Of a stretch of 48,530 bases of DNA, positions 17,340 through 26,671 are shown in pieces. Positions within the stretch are counted from its first letter, which is position 1, and every line of letters begins with the position of its first letter. Origin of the DNA: Pseudobdellovibrionaceae bacterium (GTDB taxonomy: Bacteria; Bdellovibrionota; Bdellovibrionia; Bdellovibrionales; Bdellovibrionaceae); contig JAOASS010000008.1 of NCBI GenBank assembly GCA_030158485.1, positions 1-48,530 of the forward strand. The letters run 5' to 3'. A program made the position numbers and the translations under genes. The notes beneath the pieces are model-generated. The model was not told the DNA's origin, made no database searches, and saw only the letters and a list, made by a program, of their open reading frames with translations.

Positions 17340-18689
17340 TTATTCCAGCACGAGTCCCATAATTTGAAGACCTAATGCTAAAAGAATCAAAGCTGGCGCC
17401 AGCCATTTAATCACAAAAAACCAATGAGATTCCATAATGAGGCTCACAAATCGACTGCGATCAACAAACATATCTCTTTTTTCTTGTGACGATGTGGCCA
17501 CGTGAAAACAAAGTAACAGGCCTAAGGCAACAATTGGTAAAATCCAATTCACAGCGATATTATCAAGTAATTCTAAAACCGCAGGTCCTGAATCTGGATG
17601 AACAAAAGAGGGAATTAAAACCCAAAGACAAGTCAGAGTAAAAATCACACCCACTAAAATCCAAACTGATTTTTTTCTAGTGTAGTGAGGCTTCATGCTT
17701 TGCAGATTCGAAATCAAAGACTCCATCAAAGCTAAAGAAGCATTCAGAGAAGCTAAATAAAGACAGAGAAAAAAAATCACACCGTAAGCTGTTCCACCGA
17801 CTCTGTTTTGAAAAAAATCAGGGATCACATTAAACAAAAGAATCGGATTAGTTGTCGCCACTTGTTCATTGGCTTGAAACGCCACTGGGAAAACAAACAA
17901 CAAAGCTAAAATAGAAACAAACATATCAATCATCGTGATTCTAAAACCCACAGTTGGAATATGTTCTTCAGGCTTCAAATAGGCTCCAAAACTGACGATC
18001 AGTCCAAATCCAACGGACATTGTAAAAAAAACGTGAGCCAAAGCTCGTCCCATCGTGTGCCAGCTCATTTTTGAAAAATCGGGATAAAATAAAAATCTTA
18101 GAACTTCAGAAGTCGATGGCAAAGTCAGAGTTTGAGTCAGCAATACGGCGACAAAAATCAAAAATAAAGGCACGATTGCCCGAATCCATTTTTCTAAACC
18201 CTCTTGCACGCCGACCGACACCACTGTGACGATTAAAACTAAGTGAACACTCGTCAACAAAACTTGAAGCCAACTATTTTCTAGAAGAATCGTAAAGTTG
18301 AGCTGTACAAATTGGGAACTCAAACCGCTCGCAATAAATCTGGAAAGGTAATGTAAGACCCAGCCGCTGATCACAGAGTAATAAGATAAAACAACAACAC
18401 ATAAAATAACCGAAAGAAGTCCAAAAACTAAAAAAGGTTTTTGAGTTTGACGAGATATTTCACTTGTGATTTTAAGAGGCGAAGGTCCGCTATGTCGGCC
18501 TAACATCAGTTCTGCGATCAAAAGCGGCATCCCGATCAGAAAAGCAAAAAGAATATAAAAAAGAAAAAATGCTCCGCCCCCATTTTCACCCATCACAAAG
18601 GGTAAGCGCCATAAGTTACCCAAGCCCAGCGCACTTCCCATGGCTAGCAAGTAAAAACCCATTGTGGATCTCCAGGAAGTGCGTCTCAT
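17340..18689 (-). CDS. Sodium-dependent transporter of the neurotransmitter:sodium symporter (SNF) family
   Basis: An inner-membrane symporter with about eleven hydrophobic helices. The N-terminal motif GSALGLGNLWRLPF followed by NGGGAF is diagnostic for the SNF family, which moves amino acids or related amines with sodium. I choose the ATG at 18689, eight bases past the beginning of the der stop codon, giving 449 residues; a GTG directly before it is possible. The longer frame from 18761 would overlap der by 67 bases and add residues not expected before helix 1. Substrate cannot be read from sequence. Last gene of the operon. Confidence 0.88.
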   Translation of the reverse strand: MRRTSWRSTMGFYLLAMGSALGLGNLWRLPFVMGENGGGAFFLFYILFAFLIGMPLLIAELMLGRHSGPSPLKITSEISRQTQKPFLVFGLLSVILCVVVLSYYSVISGWVLHYLSRFIASGLSSQFVQLNFTILLENSWLQVLLTSVHLVLIVTVVSVGVQEGLEKWIRAIVPLFLIFVAVLLTQTLTLPSTSEVLRFLFYPDFSKMSWHTMGRALAHVFFTMSVGFGLIVSFGAYLKPEEHIPTVGFRITMIDMFVSILALLFVFPVAFQANEQVATTNPILLFNVIPDFFQNRVGGTAYGVIFFLCLYLASLNASLALMESLISNLQSMKPHYTRKKSVWILVGVIFTLTCLWVLIPSFVHPDSGPAVLELLDNIAVNWILPIVALGLLLCFHVATSSQEKRDMFVDRSRFVSLIMESHWFFVIKWLAPALILLALGLQIMGLVLE

Positions 18690-18694
18690 CACTT

Positions 18695-20059
18695 TTAGTT
18701 CTGTCCCCCACGGCTTGATTTCATACAAAAAATCCGAATAGGAAGGCCGTGTAAATCCCATCTTTCTTTTATCGCTTTGATTAAAAATCTTCGGTAAGAA
18801 TTATTGACTCCATCGGGATGATTCGCAAAAGCAATAAAAGCAGGTGGTTCTTGATAAGTTTGTGTCAAATAATAGAATTTTACATTCGTCGTGTTCCAAA
18901 CCGGAGCCGGAGCTTTTCGAATTGTTTGAAAAAAGAATTCATTTAATTCCGCAGTGGGAACTCGAAGCTTCATCAGTTTAGAAACTCGTTCAGTTTCATC
19001 TAATAAATCCTCAATTCCGAATCCTTTTTCTGCGCTGGTAAAAATAACGGGAACATCAGTAAAGAAATGGAAAACCCTTTCCACTTGTGATCTAAATGTT
19101 TTTTGATATTCATCCACTTGCTTGCGACCCAGATCCGATTTATTAGCGACCACGATCACAGCTTTATGATCTTCCAAAATGGATTGCATGATTTTCGCAT
19201 CTTGTTCAGTGGGGCCGATTGTTCCATCAATCACTAAATAAATTAAATGCGCCCGCCTGATACTTTCTTGAGATTTAAAAGCCGCAATAATTTCAACATC
19301 TTCATCGCGCCTAGCGGACTTTCGAAGCCCCGCAGTATCCACAATCGTATACTGGTGATCATTGTACATAAAAGGTGAATCGACGCTATCAACAGTCGTC
19401 CCAGCGATGGGGCTTACGATCATTCGTTTTTGTCCTAAAAACCGATTACACAAAGAACTTTTTCCCACGTTTGGTTTCCCAACAAAAGCTATTCGTGTCC
19501 CTGAAACCGGTTGAACTTGAGATTCTGGTAAGTGCTGATGCACCCATTCCATAATTTCACCGACGCCTCGGCGCTGTTCAAAACTTGCACCTAAAACATC
19601 CACTCCGAATTCAAAAAATTCAGCTAAAGCTAAATCTTCTTCATGCTGACGATCGACTTTATTCACAATCAGCAAAAAAGGTTTGCCTGCTTGTTTGGCA
19701 ATTTTGATAATATCACGGTCCTCAGGGACGAGGCCGCCTCGACCGTCCATAACAGCTAAAACCAAGTCCACTGAATGTAAAAAATCACTCACCTGTTCGC
19801 GGATTAATTTTGAAATCAAGTCCGGACTTTCTGTGACTCCACCCGTATCAATTAAATCAAAGTTTTTCCCCCAAATATCAATGGGCTCAATTTGAATATC
19901 TCGAGTCACTCCGGGTTGATCTTTGACAACGGCTTTTCGAGTCCCGGTCAGAATATTAAATAAAGTACTTTTCCCCACATTGGGACGACCGACGATCGCA
20001 ACTTTAGGAGCGATCAAAAGACCTCCTGGCCCAGCTTCAGTCATTAACTCAATGCTCAT
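18695..20059 (-). CDS. der: GTPase Der (EngA)
   Basis: Der is a tandem GTPase needed for 50S ribosome maturation. The 454-residue protein has two G domains, each with its own P-loop (GRPNVGKS at 24-31 and GKPNVGKS near 195), DTGG/DTAG switch motifs and NKVD/NKSD base-recognition motifs. A C-terminal KH-like domain follows (...VKFYYLTQ...PPAFIAFANHP). The 5' end overlaps era by 11 bases; an ATG at 20044 would remove the overlap and cannot be excluded. Confidence 0.95.
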   Translation of the reverse strand: MSIELMTEAGPGGLLIAPKVAIVGRPNVGKSTLFNILTGTRKAVVKDQPGVTRDIQIEPIDIWGKNFDLIDTGGVTESPDLISKLIREQVSDFLHSVDLVLAVMDGRGGLVPEDRDIIKIAKQAGKPFLLIVNKVDRQHEEDLALAEFFEFGVDVLGASFEQRRGVGEIMEWVHQHLPESQVQPVSGTRIAFVGKPNVGKSSLCNRFLGQKRMIVSPIAGTTVDSVDSPFMYNDHQYTIVDTAGLRKSARRDEDVEIIAAFKSQESIRRAHLIYLVIDGTIGPTEQDAKIMQSILEDHKAVIVVANKSDLGRKQVDEYQKTFRSQVERVFHFFTDVPVIFTSAEKGFGIEDLLDETERVSKLMKLRVPTAELNEFFFQTIRKAPAPVWNTTNVKFYYLTQTYQEPPAFIAFANHPDGVNNSYRRFLIKAIKERWDLHGLPIRIFCMKSSRGGQN

Positions 20060-20951
20060 GGTGGTAACCTAATTCTTTCATAATTCGATTGTTTTTATAC
20101 CAATCTTCACGTGCAGAGACGTGAAGACCTAAGAAAATTTTTGTACCCATGATTTTCTGAATTTCTTCCCGGGATTCCTGTCCAATTTTCTTTAAAAGCT
20201 GGCCACTTTTACCTATCAAAATTCCTTTGTGATTATCTTTAGCCACTAAAATTTCGAGGTTGATTCGAGGCATCGGAGCGGCTTCTTCTTTAAATTCAAT
20301 AGGTCTGACAGCGATAGTGTAGGGGACTTCATCTTTTAAATTCAAAAAACATTTTTCCCGAACAATTTCACAAACCATGTCCCGAATATTTTCAGTTGTA
20401 TAAAGTTCTGGATCATAAAGGGGGGCTGGGCTTTCCGGTAAAAGCTTTTGAAGAACTTCTAAAACCTGAGGCCTGACTTCTTTTAAAAACAGATCTTTGT
20501 TGTCACACGAAAGTGTTAAAATCGGCACATTATATTTTAAAAGCATGGTTCTTAAAATTAAAATTCGGTGGGAAAAAGCTGAAAGATCTGTTTTATTAAT
20601 CACCGCAATCCAAGGTTTTTTTGCTTGAGCGATGAGTTCAATAATACTTTCAGCTTCTTCAGCCGATTTTAAATCTAGCGATAATACGGCAACAAGCACG
20701 TCAGATTCAGCCATGACTTCTTTGGCTTCTTTGGCTAAGAAATCAAAAAGTCCTGGCTTCGAAGTGACCAAACCTGGTGCATCGACAAACACAACTTGAG
20801 ATTCTTCACTGGACCAAATTCCATGGACCCGACGTCTTGTTGTTTGAGGCCTTGGTGTGACAATCGAAACTTTTTCTTCAATCATCAAATTCATAAATGT
20901 TGATTTTCCTGAATTCGGAAGACCAATTAATCCGACAAATCCGGCTTTCAT
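20049..20951 (-). CDS. era: GTPase Era
   Basis: Era binds 16S rRNA and assists 30S assembly. In 300 residues there is an N-terminal G domain with GLPNSGKS (10-17), a TRRR-containing switch region, DAPG and NKTD. The KH domain contains GILIGKSGQLLKKIG near residues 240-255. It overlaps rnc by 4 bases. The rnc-era-der order gives a compact ribosome/RNA maturation block. Confidence 0.96.
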   Translation of the reverse strand: MKAGFVGLIGLPNSGKSTFMNLMIEEKVSIVTPRPQTTRRRVHGIWSSEESQVVFVDAPGLVTSKPGLFDFLAKEAKEVMAESDVLVAVLSLDLKSAEEAESIIELIAQAKKPWIAVINKTDLSAFSHRILILRTMLLKYNVPILTLSCDNKDLFLKEVRPQVLEVLQKLLPESPAPLYDPELYTTENIRDMVCEIVREKCFLNLKDEVPYTIAVRPIEFKEEAAPMPRINLEILVAKDNHKGILIGKSGQLLKKIGQESREEIQKIMGTKIFLGLHVSAREDWYKNNRIMKELGYHHEH

Positions 20952-21661
20952 AAAAGGACTCCTGACTTTTCCATGGGCTTGGGGTTTTTCAAATTTCGAG
21001 TTTGTGAACTTTGCAAAGCAACTTCTGCCGCTTTTTGTTCCGCTTTCTTTTTACTTGAACCAGATCCCTGTCCCCAAATTTCATTTTCAATTTTGACTTC
21101 AACTTTAAATTCACGCAAGTGCGCAGGCCCTGCTTCTTCGGTCAATAAATAAAGTGGCGTTTTCTTCAGTTCACTTTGGGCCCATTCTTGAAATCGGGAT
21201 TTATAGTCTTTTTCAAATTCTTTATTTTCTAAAGCTTTCACATCTTCTGTAAAAACTTGGGCCAGCCAAGCATTCGCAGAATCAAGTCCTTGATCAATAT
21301 AAAGTGCCGCTAAAACAGCTTCAAAAGCGTCAGACAAAAGACTCGCTTTCAAGGCCCCGCCCGTTCTGGCTTCAGCCGGCCCCAGTTTTATTTGCTGATC
21401 AAACCCCAGTTGCCGAGCTTTCGTACTTAAAACTTCTTCATTTACAAGACTCGCGCGTTTTTTACTAAGAGTTCCTTCATTATCAAGAGGAAACTGTTTC
21501 ATCAAATTTTCGGCCATCCACCAATCCAACAAAGCGTCACCCAAAAACTCAAGTCGCTCGTTATCGGGCAACTGAAGCTTAAGTTCTTGAGTGAAACTTC
21601 GATGGGTCAGAGCTTCCTCTTTTAGCGAGGAATTTTTGATCATCGATAACGGGGACATCAT
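20948..21661 (-). CDS. rnc: Ribonuclease III
   Basis: RNase III cleaves double-stranded RNA, including rRNA precursors. I place the start at the ATG at 21661, which overlaps the mtaB stop as ATGA and has GGAAGG 9 bases upstream. This gives 237 residues; the frame from 21709 would add 16 residues within mtaB. The catalytic domain has ERLEFLGDALL and LSDAFEAVLAALY. The C-terminal double-stranded RNA-binding domain ends with GSSKKKAEQKAAEVAL. Confidence 0.94.
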   Translation of the reverse strand: MMSPLSMIKNSSLKEEALTHRSFTQELKLQLPDNERLEFLGDALLDWWMAENLMKQFPLDNEGTLSKKRASLVNEEVLSTKARQLGFDQQIKLGPAEARTGGALKASLLSDAFEAVLAALYIDQGLDSANAWLAQVFTEDVKALENKEFEKDYKSRFQEWAQSELKKTPLYLLTEEAGPAHLREFKVEVKIENEIWGQGSGSSKKKAEQKAAEVALQSSQTRNLKNPKPMEKSGVLL

Positions 21662-21676
21662 ATAAGACTTCCTTCC
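21656..21676 (-). promoter_or_regulatory. Ribosome-binding site that sets the rnc start
   Basis: On the minus strand GGAAGG is followed nine bases later by ATGATG. The first ATG overlaps the mtaB TGA, indicating coupled translation and an rnc start at 21661. Confidence 0.7.
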
Positions 21677-22995
21677 AAATAACCGTCCTGAGAAGAGCCC
21701 CCGCTCCACACAAAACGGTCTAATTTAACGTTTATTTCTTTTCCTTTTAATTCTTCAAGATTCGAATTCGGCAGTCTAACGGGCCAATAATGCCTGGTGA
21801 GAGCCTGACTTCCCTTAGCCGAATTTTTTAAAACTAAAGCTTTCTGTATCTGATCAACTTGAGCCTGTCCGCGTTCTTGGTACCGATTGGCACTGAGTTC
21901 CCGCAGTCTTTGTGCTCGTTGTTTTCGTTCGTGATAAGGCACGCTGACTTTCATAGCATCAGCCGCGCGAGTGCCTTTTCTTTCAGAATAAGGAAACACG
22001 TGAAGTCTTGTCCAAGGAAGTGTCGCTAAAGTCAAATAAGTGTCGGCAAACTGATCTTCAGTTTCTGTTGGAAAACCTGCGATGACATCCATTCCGATAA
22101 AAGCATTTTTAATTTTTTTATCAATCTTGAGCAAAGAGTCTCTGACTTCGGTTTGAGTGTATTTTCGTTTCATCTGAAAGAGCACATCCGTATTTGCACT
22201 TTGGATGCTCATATGAAAGTGCGGACACATCCGACTATCCTGATAAAGTTCTAACAAACGATCACTGACTTCAATCGGTTCTAATGAGGATAAACGAAAT
22301 CGAGGTACTGATGTTTGAAGCAGTAAAGTTTCGACTAGATCTTCAATTTTATTTTGACCATCTTCGTAATCACCAATATGAACACCCGTCAAAACAACTT
22401 CTTGGTGCCCAAGGCTTTGAAGCTCATTCACTTTTTTGACTAAATCAAGAATCGATATCGATCGGCTTTTGCCACGAGCGTAGGGAATAATACAAAAACT
22501 GCAAAAGCTATTACAACCATCTTGGATTTTTAAAAATGACCTTGTGTGGGAACTTTCGATTCCACCTTCTTGTTCAAGATCTTCTTTTTTAAAAATATTG
22601 GACTTAAAAATCTTATGTTTCAATGTTCCTTTAAAATAATCATTCAAAAGACCGGGCAACAGAGACTTATGAGAATTGGCAACAACAAGATCTGCACCAG
22701 GTAAGTTTTCGAATTGGTCCGTATCGACTTGCGCCGCACAACCCGTGACGACAATTGTACAAAAAGGATCTTGAGCTTTTAACTTTCGAATCATTTTAAC
22801 AGCTTCTTTGGTAGCTTCAGCCGTTACAGCACATGTATTCAGAACATGAATTCGAGGTTGATCCGCTACTTCAGAGTTCAAAGATTCTTGATGTGATTTC
22901 GTGTGCACAAAACCTTGATTCGACAGATTTTTTTGAATCAGTCCGGTGTCGTAAGTGTTCACTTTGCAACCAAAAGTGTGAGTTTGATACTTCAT
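21658..22995 (-). CDS. mtaB: tRNA t6A37 methylthiotransferase MtaB
   Basis: A radical-SAM methylthiotransferase that converts t6A37 to ms2t6A37 in tRNAs. The 445 residues hold the N-terminal cluster cysteines Cys10 (FGCKVN), Cys55 (NTCAVT) and Cys86 (TGCAAQ), and the radical-SAM triad C161-x3-C165-x2-C168. A degenerate TRAM-like tail follows. FGCKVNTYD is the MtaB form, as opposed to GCQMN in MiaB. It overlaps mnmA by 4 bases, in line with a tRNA-sulfur operon. Confidence 0.92.
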   Translation of the reverse strand: MKYQTHTFGCKVNTYDTGLIQKNLSNQGFVHTKSHQESLNSEVADQPRIHVLNTCAVTAEATKEAVKMIRKLKAQDPFCTIVVTGCAAQVDTDQFENLPGADLVVANSHKSLLPGLLNDYFKGTLKHKIFKSNIFKKEDLEQEGGIESSHTRSFLKIQDGCNSFCSFCIIPYARGKSRSISILDLVKKVNELQSLGHQEVVLTGVHIGDYEDGQNKIEDLVETLLLQTSVPRFRLSSLEPIEVSDRLLELYQDSRMCPHFHMSIQSANTDVLFQMKRKYTQTEVRDSLLKIDKKIKNAFIGMDVIAGFPTETEDQFADTYLTLATLPWTRLHVFPYSERKGTRAADAMKVSVPYHERKQRAQRLRELSANRYQERGQAQVDQIQKALVLKNSAKGSQALTRHYWPVRLPNSNLEELKGKEINVKLDRFVWSGGSSQDGYLEGSLI

Positions 22996-24119
22996 AAAGT
23001 AATCCAGCCTCCGCCCACTAATTGTTTTTCACGGTAAAAAACCGCTGCTTGGCCTGGAGTCACGGCTCTTTGTTTTTCTAAAAATTCCAGTCTTAATCCA
23101 GTCGCTGTTCGATGAACTTGAGCCTGACTGGATTTTTGTTGATAACGAATTTTAACGCCTAAGACTTCCCCGTCTTCAACAGTGCTAAGGAATTGAGGTT
23201 CTATTACTTCCACATCTTTTGAATACAAGTACTCTTCATCTCCCACCCAAACAGTGTTGTCTTGAAGATCCACTTTTAAAACAAAAAGTTTTTCATGATG
23301 AGTCAACCCCAAGCCTTTACCTTGGCCAATGGTAAAATGATGAATTCCTGTGTGCGGCCCCATCACCAAACCGGATGGATAGCGCTTGATCAAGCCAGAC
23401 TTAGCTTTTAAAATTTCAGGACTGACTTGTGATTCAATAAACTTGCCATAACCCATGTCGCCCACAAAACAAATACCAGTGGAATCTTTTTTCTTGGCCG
23501 TCACAAGACCTTTTTCTTCACAGTAAATTCTGACATCGGGTTTTTTCATATGACCGATGGGAAACAATAATTTCGGAACGACTTCAGGATCGATTGTGAA
23601 AAGAAAGTAAGTTTGATCTTTCCAGTCATCTGTTGACGTAAAAATAGCGGGACGACCATCATGACCAGCTAGAATTTGTGCATAATGGCCCGTTGCTAAA
23701 TAATCGCACTCGAGCTCTTTCATTTTACGAATTAAATGATCAAATTTTAAATAAGTATTGCAGTTGACACAAGGAAGTGGCGTTTGCCCTTCCAGATAGG
23801 CTTTTAAAAAAGGTTCGATTACAGCGTGTTTGAATTTGGCTTCACAATTTAAAACATAAAAAGGAATTCCTAAATGATCGGCAACACTTCTGGCATCATC
23901 CACATCAAGGGAAGAACAGCAAGTCCCATTCCCTTCGGTGACATCGCACTGGGAATAATCCCAAACTTGCATAGTGGCACCCACGACATCATAGCCTTGA
24001 TCAACTAAAAGACTAGCCGCTGCCGAAGAATCCACTCCGCCGCTCATCGCGACTAACGCTCGGGGTTTACGCCCGAATTGATCTTGAAATTTCTGAACAG
24101 TCTCACTTGCTTTTTGCAC
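22992..24119 (-). CDS. mnmA: tRNA U34 2-thiouridylase MnmA
   Basis: MnmA puts sulfur on the wobble uridine of Lys, Glu and Gln tRNAs. It shows the PP-loop SGGVDS (26-31), the first catalytic Cys in PLPCVNCN, ATGHYA, DQTYFLF and the second catalytic Cys in GICFVGD. Length is normal at 375 residues. The gene for a cysteine desulfurase, the likely sulfur donor, ends two bases upstream. Confidence 0.96.
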   Translation of the reverse strand: MQKASETVQKFQDQFGRKPRALVAMSGGVDSSAAASLLVDQGYDVVGATMQVWDYSQCDVTEGNGTCCSSLDVDDARSVADHLGIPFYVLNCEAKFKHAVIEPFLKAYLEGQTPLPCVNCNTYLKFDHLIRKMKELECDYLATGHYAQILAGHDGRPAIFTSTDDWKDQTYFLFTIDPEVVPKLLFPIGHMKKPDVRIYCEEKGLVTAKKKDSTGICFVGDMGYGKFIESQVSPEILKAKSGLIKRYPSGLVMGPHTGIHHFTIGQGKGLGLTHHEKLFVLKVDLQDNTVWVGDEEYLYSKDVEVIEPQFLSTVEDGEVLGVKIRYQQKSSQAQVHRTATGLRLEFLEKQRAVTPGQAAVFYREKQLVGGGWITL

Positions 24120-24121
24120 TT

Positions 24122-25342
24122 TTAAACCTCGCCCACTGGTGACATCAATTTCAAATCAAATTTATAAGGAGAATTGGCGATGTCTCGAATTTTCTGCACT
24201 GAAATTTTTAAATCATCAATAAACTGATCCACTTCTTTTAAACTATTTTCCCATCCCAAAGAAATTCGAAGAGAAGTCTGCGCTTCTTCCCGAGTCAGAC
24301 CCATAGCTAGTAACACAGGTGAGGGCTCGGGATTTCCACTGGAACAAGCAGCACCCGTACTCACAGCGTAGCCTTTAATATCCAGATTCATTAAAAGAGT
24401 TTCACCGTCGACTTGGTCTAAAATAAGGCTTGAAGTATTTGTCAGCCTGGGATTTTCGCTGGCTGTTAATTTTACGTGCGAAATTTCTTTTAAAATTCTA
24501 TTTTCTAAATGATCACGAAGTATTTTAATTTCTTCTGACTTTTTTTGAATAAAATCAATTCCACCTTTTTCGATCACTTGCCGCGCCACTTCACCGAAGC
24601 TAGCTAAACCTAGAAGATTTTCAGTTCCACCACGACGATGTCTTTCTTGAGCCCCACCGTGAATCAAAGAAATTTGTGGAGCTCCTTTTTTTGAATAAAG
24701 AATTCCTGAACCTTTCATCGCGTAAAACTTGTGCGCAGAAAACGAAGCGTAATCCACACCTAATTCAATTAAAGAAAAAACATGTTTACCCAAAGCTTGA
24801 ACGGCGTCCGTATGAAATAAAGCCCCCTTGGCATGAGCCATTTGGGCCATTTCTTGAATTGGAAACAGACTGCCTGTTTCATTATTGGCTAACATGACGC
24901 TCACCAAAGCCGTTTCTGTTGTCAGATTTTTTTTATAAAATTCCAAGTCGATTAAACCTTCGCGGCTGACTGGAATGAAATCAACTTTTGCGCCCAAACT
25001 TTGAATGTACTGCATAGTTTTAATGACGCTTGGATGTTCCACTGTTGAGCACATAAAGTGTTTTTTGAGTGAATGTAGAAAAGTTGTTTTAATGACTGTG
25101 TTACTAGCTTCACTTGCCCCACTTGAAAAAATAATTTCCAGTGGACTGACTTTTAAAAATTGAGCAATTGAAATTCGAGATTCGCGGATCAGAGCTTTTG
25201 ACTTCCGACCAGCCCAATGAATTGAAGAAGGGTTCCCGAAAATATCAAGATGAGCTCCCATAAACTTTTGAGTTTCTGGAAAAATCGGTGTTGTCGCATT
25301 ATGATCCAAGTAGATGAAATTCATATGATTTTTAATGCTCAA
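24122..25342 (-). CDS. Cysteine desulfurase, NifS/IscS class
   Basis: A PLP enzyme that makes persulfide sulfur from cysteine. 406 residues contain YLDHNATTP at the start, SGASEASN, a HTDAVQALGK segment, the PLP lysine in SFSAHKFYAMKG, RRGGTEN and the persulfide cysteine in STGAACSSGNPEPS. The proximity to mnmA suggests it feeds tRNA thiolation; a wider iron-sulfur role is possible. No iscU or other cluster gene is adjacent. A Met at residue 7 is an alternative start. Confidence 0.93.
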   Translation of the reverse strand: MSIKNHMNFIYLDHNATTPIFPETQKFMGAHLDIFGNPSSIHWAGRKSKALIRESRISIAQFLKVSPLEIIFSSGASEASNTVIKTTFLHSLKKHFMCSTVEHPSVIKTMQYIQSLGAKVDFIPVSREGLIDLEFYKKNLTTETALVSVMLANNETGSLFPIQEMAQMAHAKGALFHTDAVQALGKHVFSLIELGVDYASFSAHKFYAMKGSGILYSKKGAPQISLIHGGAQERHRRGGTENLLGLASFGEVARQVIEKGGIDFIQKKSEEIKILRDHLENRILKEISHVKLTASENPRLTNTSSLILDQVDGETLLMNLDIKGYAVSTGAACSSGNPEPSPVLLAMGLTREEAQTSLRISLGWENSLKEVDQFIDDLKISVQKIRDIANSPYKFDLKLMSPVGEV

Positions 25343-25414
25343 GTTCTACATCAAAAGTCCAGTTTATGACAGTTTTTTAGGGCTTTTCATCAGGATTTCC
25401 ATTATTTACACCGA

Positions 25415-25429
25415 TATAAAAGCAGTATG
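25415..25429 (+). promoter_or_regulatory. Possible -10 element next to the start codon (leaderless message?)
   Basis: TATAAA at 25415-25420 would place the transcription start on or near the A of the ATG at 25427. No ribosome-binding site and no good -35 are visible. Confidence 0.3.
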
Positions 25430-26665
25430 AGTCATGCTTCTTGGAAAGCCCATTTTACTCAACCGATATCGGGATATGACCCCGTGGAAGCTCAAGGCCT
25501 TTCTGAGCTTGGTTACGCTTTACTTCATAGGCAAATTCCTGAAACTGAGTACTTACACTGGGCCCGAGAAACATTCGAATTAGCTTCTCTTGATATGAAA
25601 TTCTTTCAAACTCATGCGCCGCCAAAAGAAGTCTACGAAAAAGTTAAAGACTCTTACGCTTGGGGCCCTGAGTGCGTGCCTGTAGCCGAATGGGAAGAGT
25701 TTCTATTGATCGCAAGTTTAGAAAAGCCTCTCGATTTTCCACCGGAATTGAAACCCCTGTTTCTCATTGCTCCTGTTGCCGGTCTGCTTCAATATTGGAA
25801 ACACTTGCAAGTCGAAGAAGCTGAATCTCTGGACAGAGAAAATGAAATTGATGAATTGGGTGGAATGCCAGAAGGAATTGATTTAGGTCTTCAAAACCAA
25901 TCGACTCCAACTCAAAATACAAGCCTTAGTTTTGTTGGAGTTAAGCTCGCTCAAGCAGCTGACCACACACCAGAAGCGGAAGCTCAAGCAACAACTTCAA
26001 GTGCGGCTCCGGCAAAAGCAAAACCAGAATTGGAAGCTGTGAAAGTTCAACCAATCACTTTGAACTTAAGTGAAGACACAGGACTTAAAATCATTTCGAC
26101 ACCTGAAGTGACACCCCTTGTTGCAAAAGTTGATAACCCATCAAAACAAACTGTTGCACCACAAGTCGAAATAAAAGCACAACCACAGATTATTTCAGAT
26201 GAAACTGTTGCTGCTGAACAAACACTGATGCCTGAAAATTCAATCAAAGAAGTGTTTACAGAATGCAAGAAGTTTTATGATAAACAGCTTTATATTGAAT
26301 TTAATGAATCGAAAAAAACGGCTTACGCAAAATTCTGGCCACAAGATTTTTTAGCTTCAGAAACACCAAGCACATACTCTTTAACTGAAGATAGTTTTTT
26401 AGCTGTTGTAGCAAAAACTCAAAAACCTTACCACGGCTATGTGATTAAAAGTCCTTTGGTCGAAAAGTTTTTTAAAGAAGTTAATTCTGGCCAGTTGCCT
26501 GAAAACATCACAGTTGTTCCAATTCTAAAAAATGATGTGCTTTTAGGTGCTTTGATGGGATGGGGTAATAAATCAAATTACAACTTATCTGTTTTAAGAG
26601 GTCTAGAACAAGCTGTGAATAAAATTTCTCTTAAATTAGGTTGGGTCAAGCCCGACGCGGCCTAA
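25427..26665 (+). CDS. Uncharacterised protein with low-complexity linker and GAF-like C-terminus
   Basis: 412 residues, no signal peptide. Residues 1-125 form a helical domain rich in Trp and acidic residues. About 130-275 is a low-complexity linker rich in Ala, Thr, Pro and Glu. The last 135 residues read like a degenerate GAF-type sensor domain: alternating strands, then ITVVPILKNDVLLGALMGWG and a final amphipathic helix. There is no Shine-Dalgarno sequence; TATAAA sits at 25415-25420, only six bases before the ATG, so the message may be leaderless. It precedes the metzincin-like gene by six bases. Function unknown. Confidence 0.72.
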   Translation: MSHASWKAHFTQPISGYDPVEAQGLSELGYALLHRQIPETEYLHWARETFELASLDMKFFQTHAPPKEVYEKVKDSYAWGPECVPVAEWEEFLLIASLEKPLDFPPELKPLFLIAPVAGLLQYWKHLQVEEAESLDRENEIDELGGMPEGIDLGLQNQSTPTQNTSLSFVGVKLAQAADHTPEAEAQATTSSAAPAKAKPELEAVKVQPITLNLSEDTGLKIISTPEVTPLVAKVDNPSKQTVAPQVEIKAQPQIISDETVAAEQTLMPENSIKEVFTECKKFYDKQLYIEFNESKKTAYAKFWPQDFLASETPSTYSLTEDSFLAVVAKTQKPYHGYVIKSPLVEKFFKEVNSGQLPENITVVPILKNDVLLGALMGWGNKSNYNLSVLRGLEQAVNKISLKLGWVKPDAA

Positions 26666-26671
26666 ATCATC

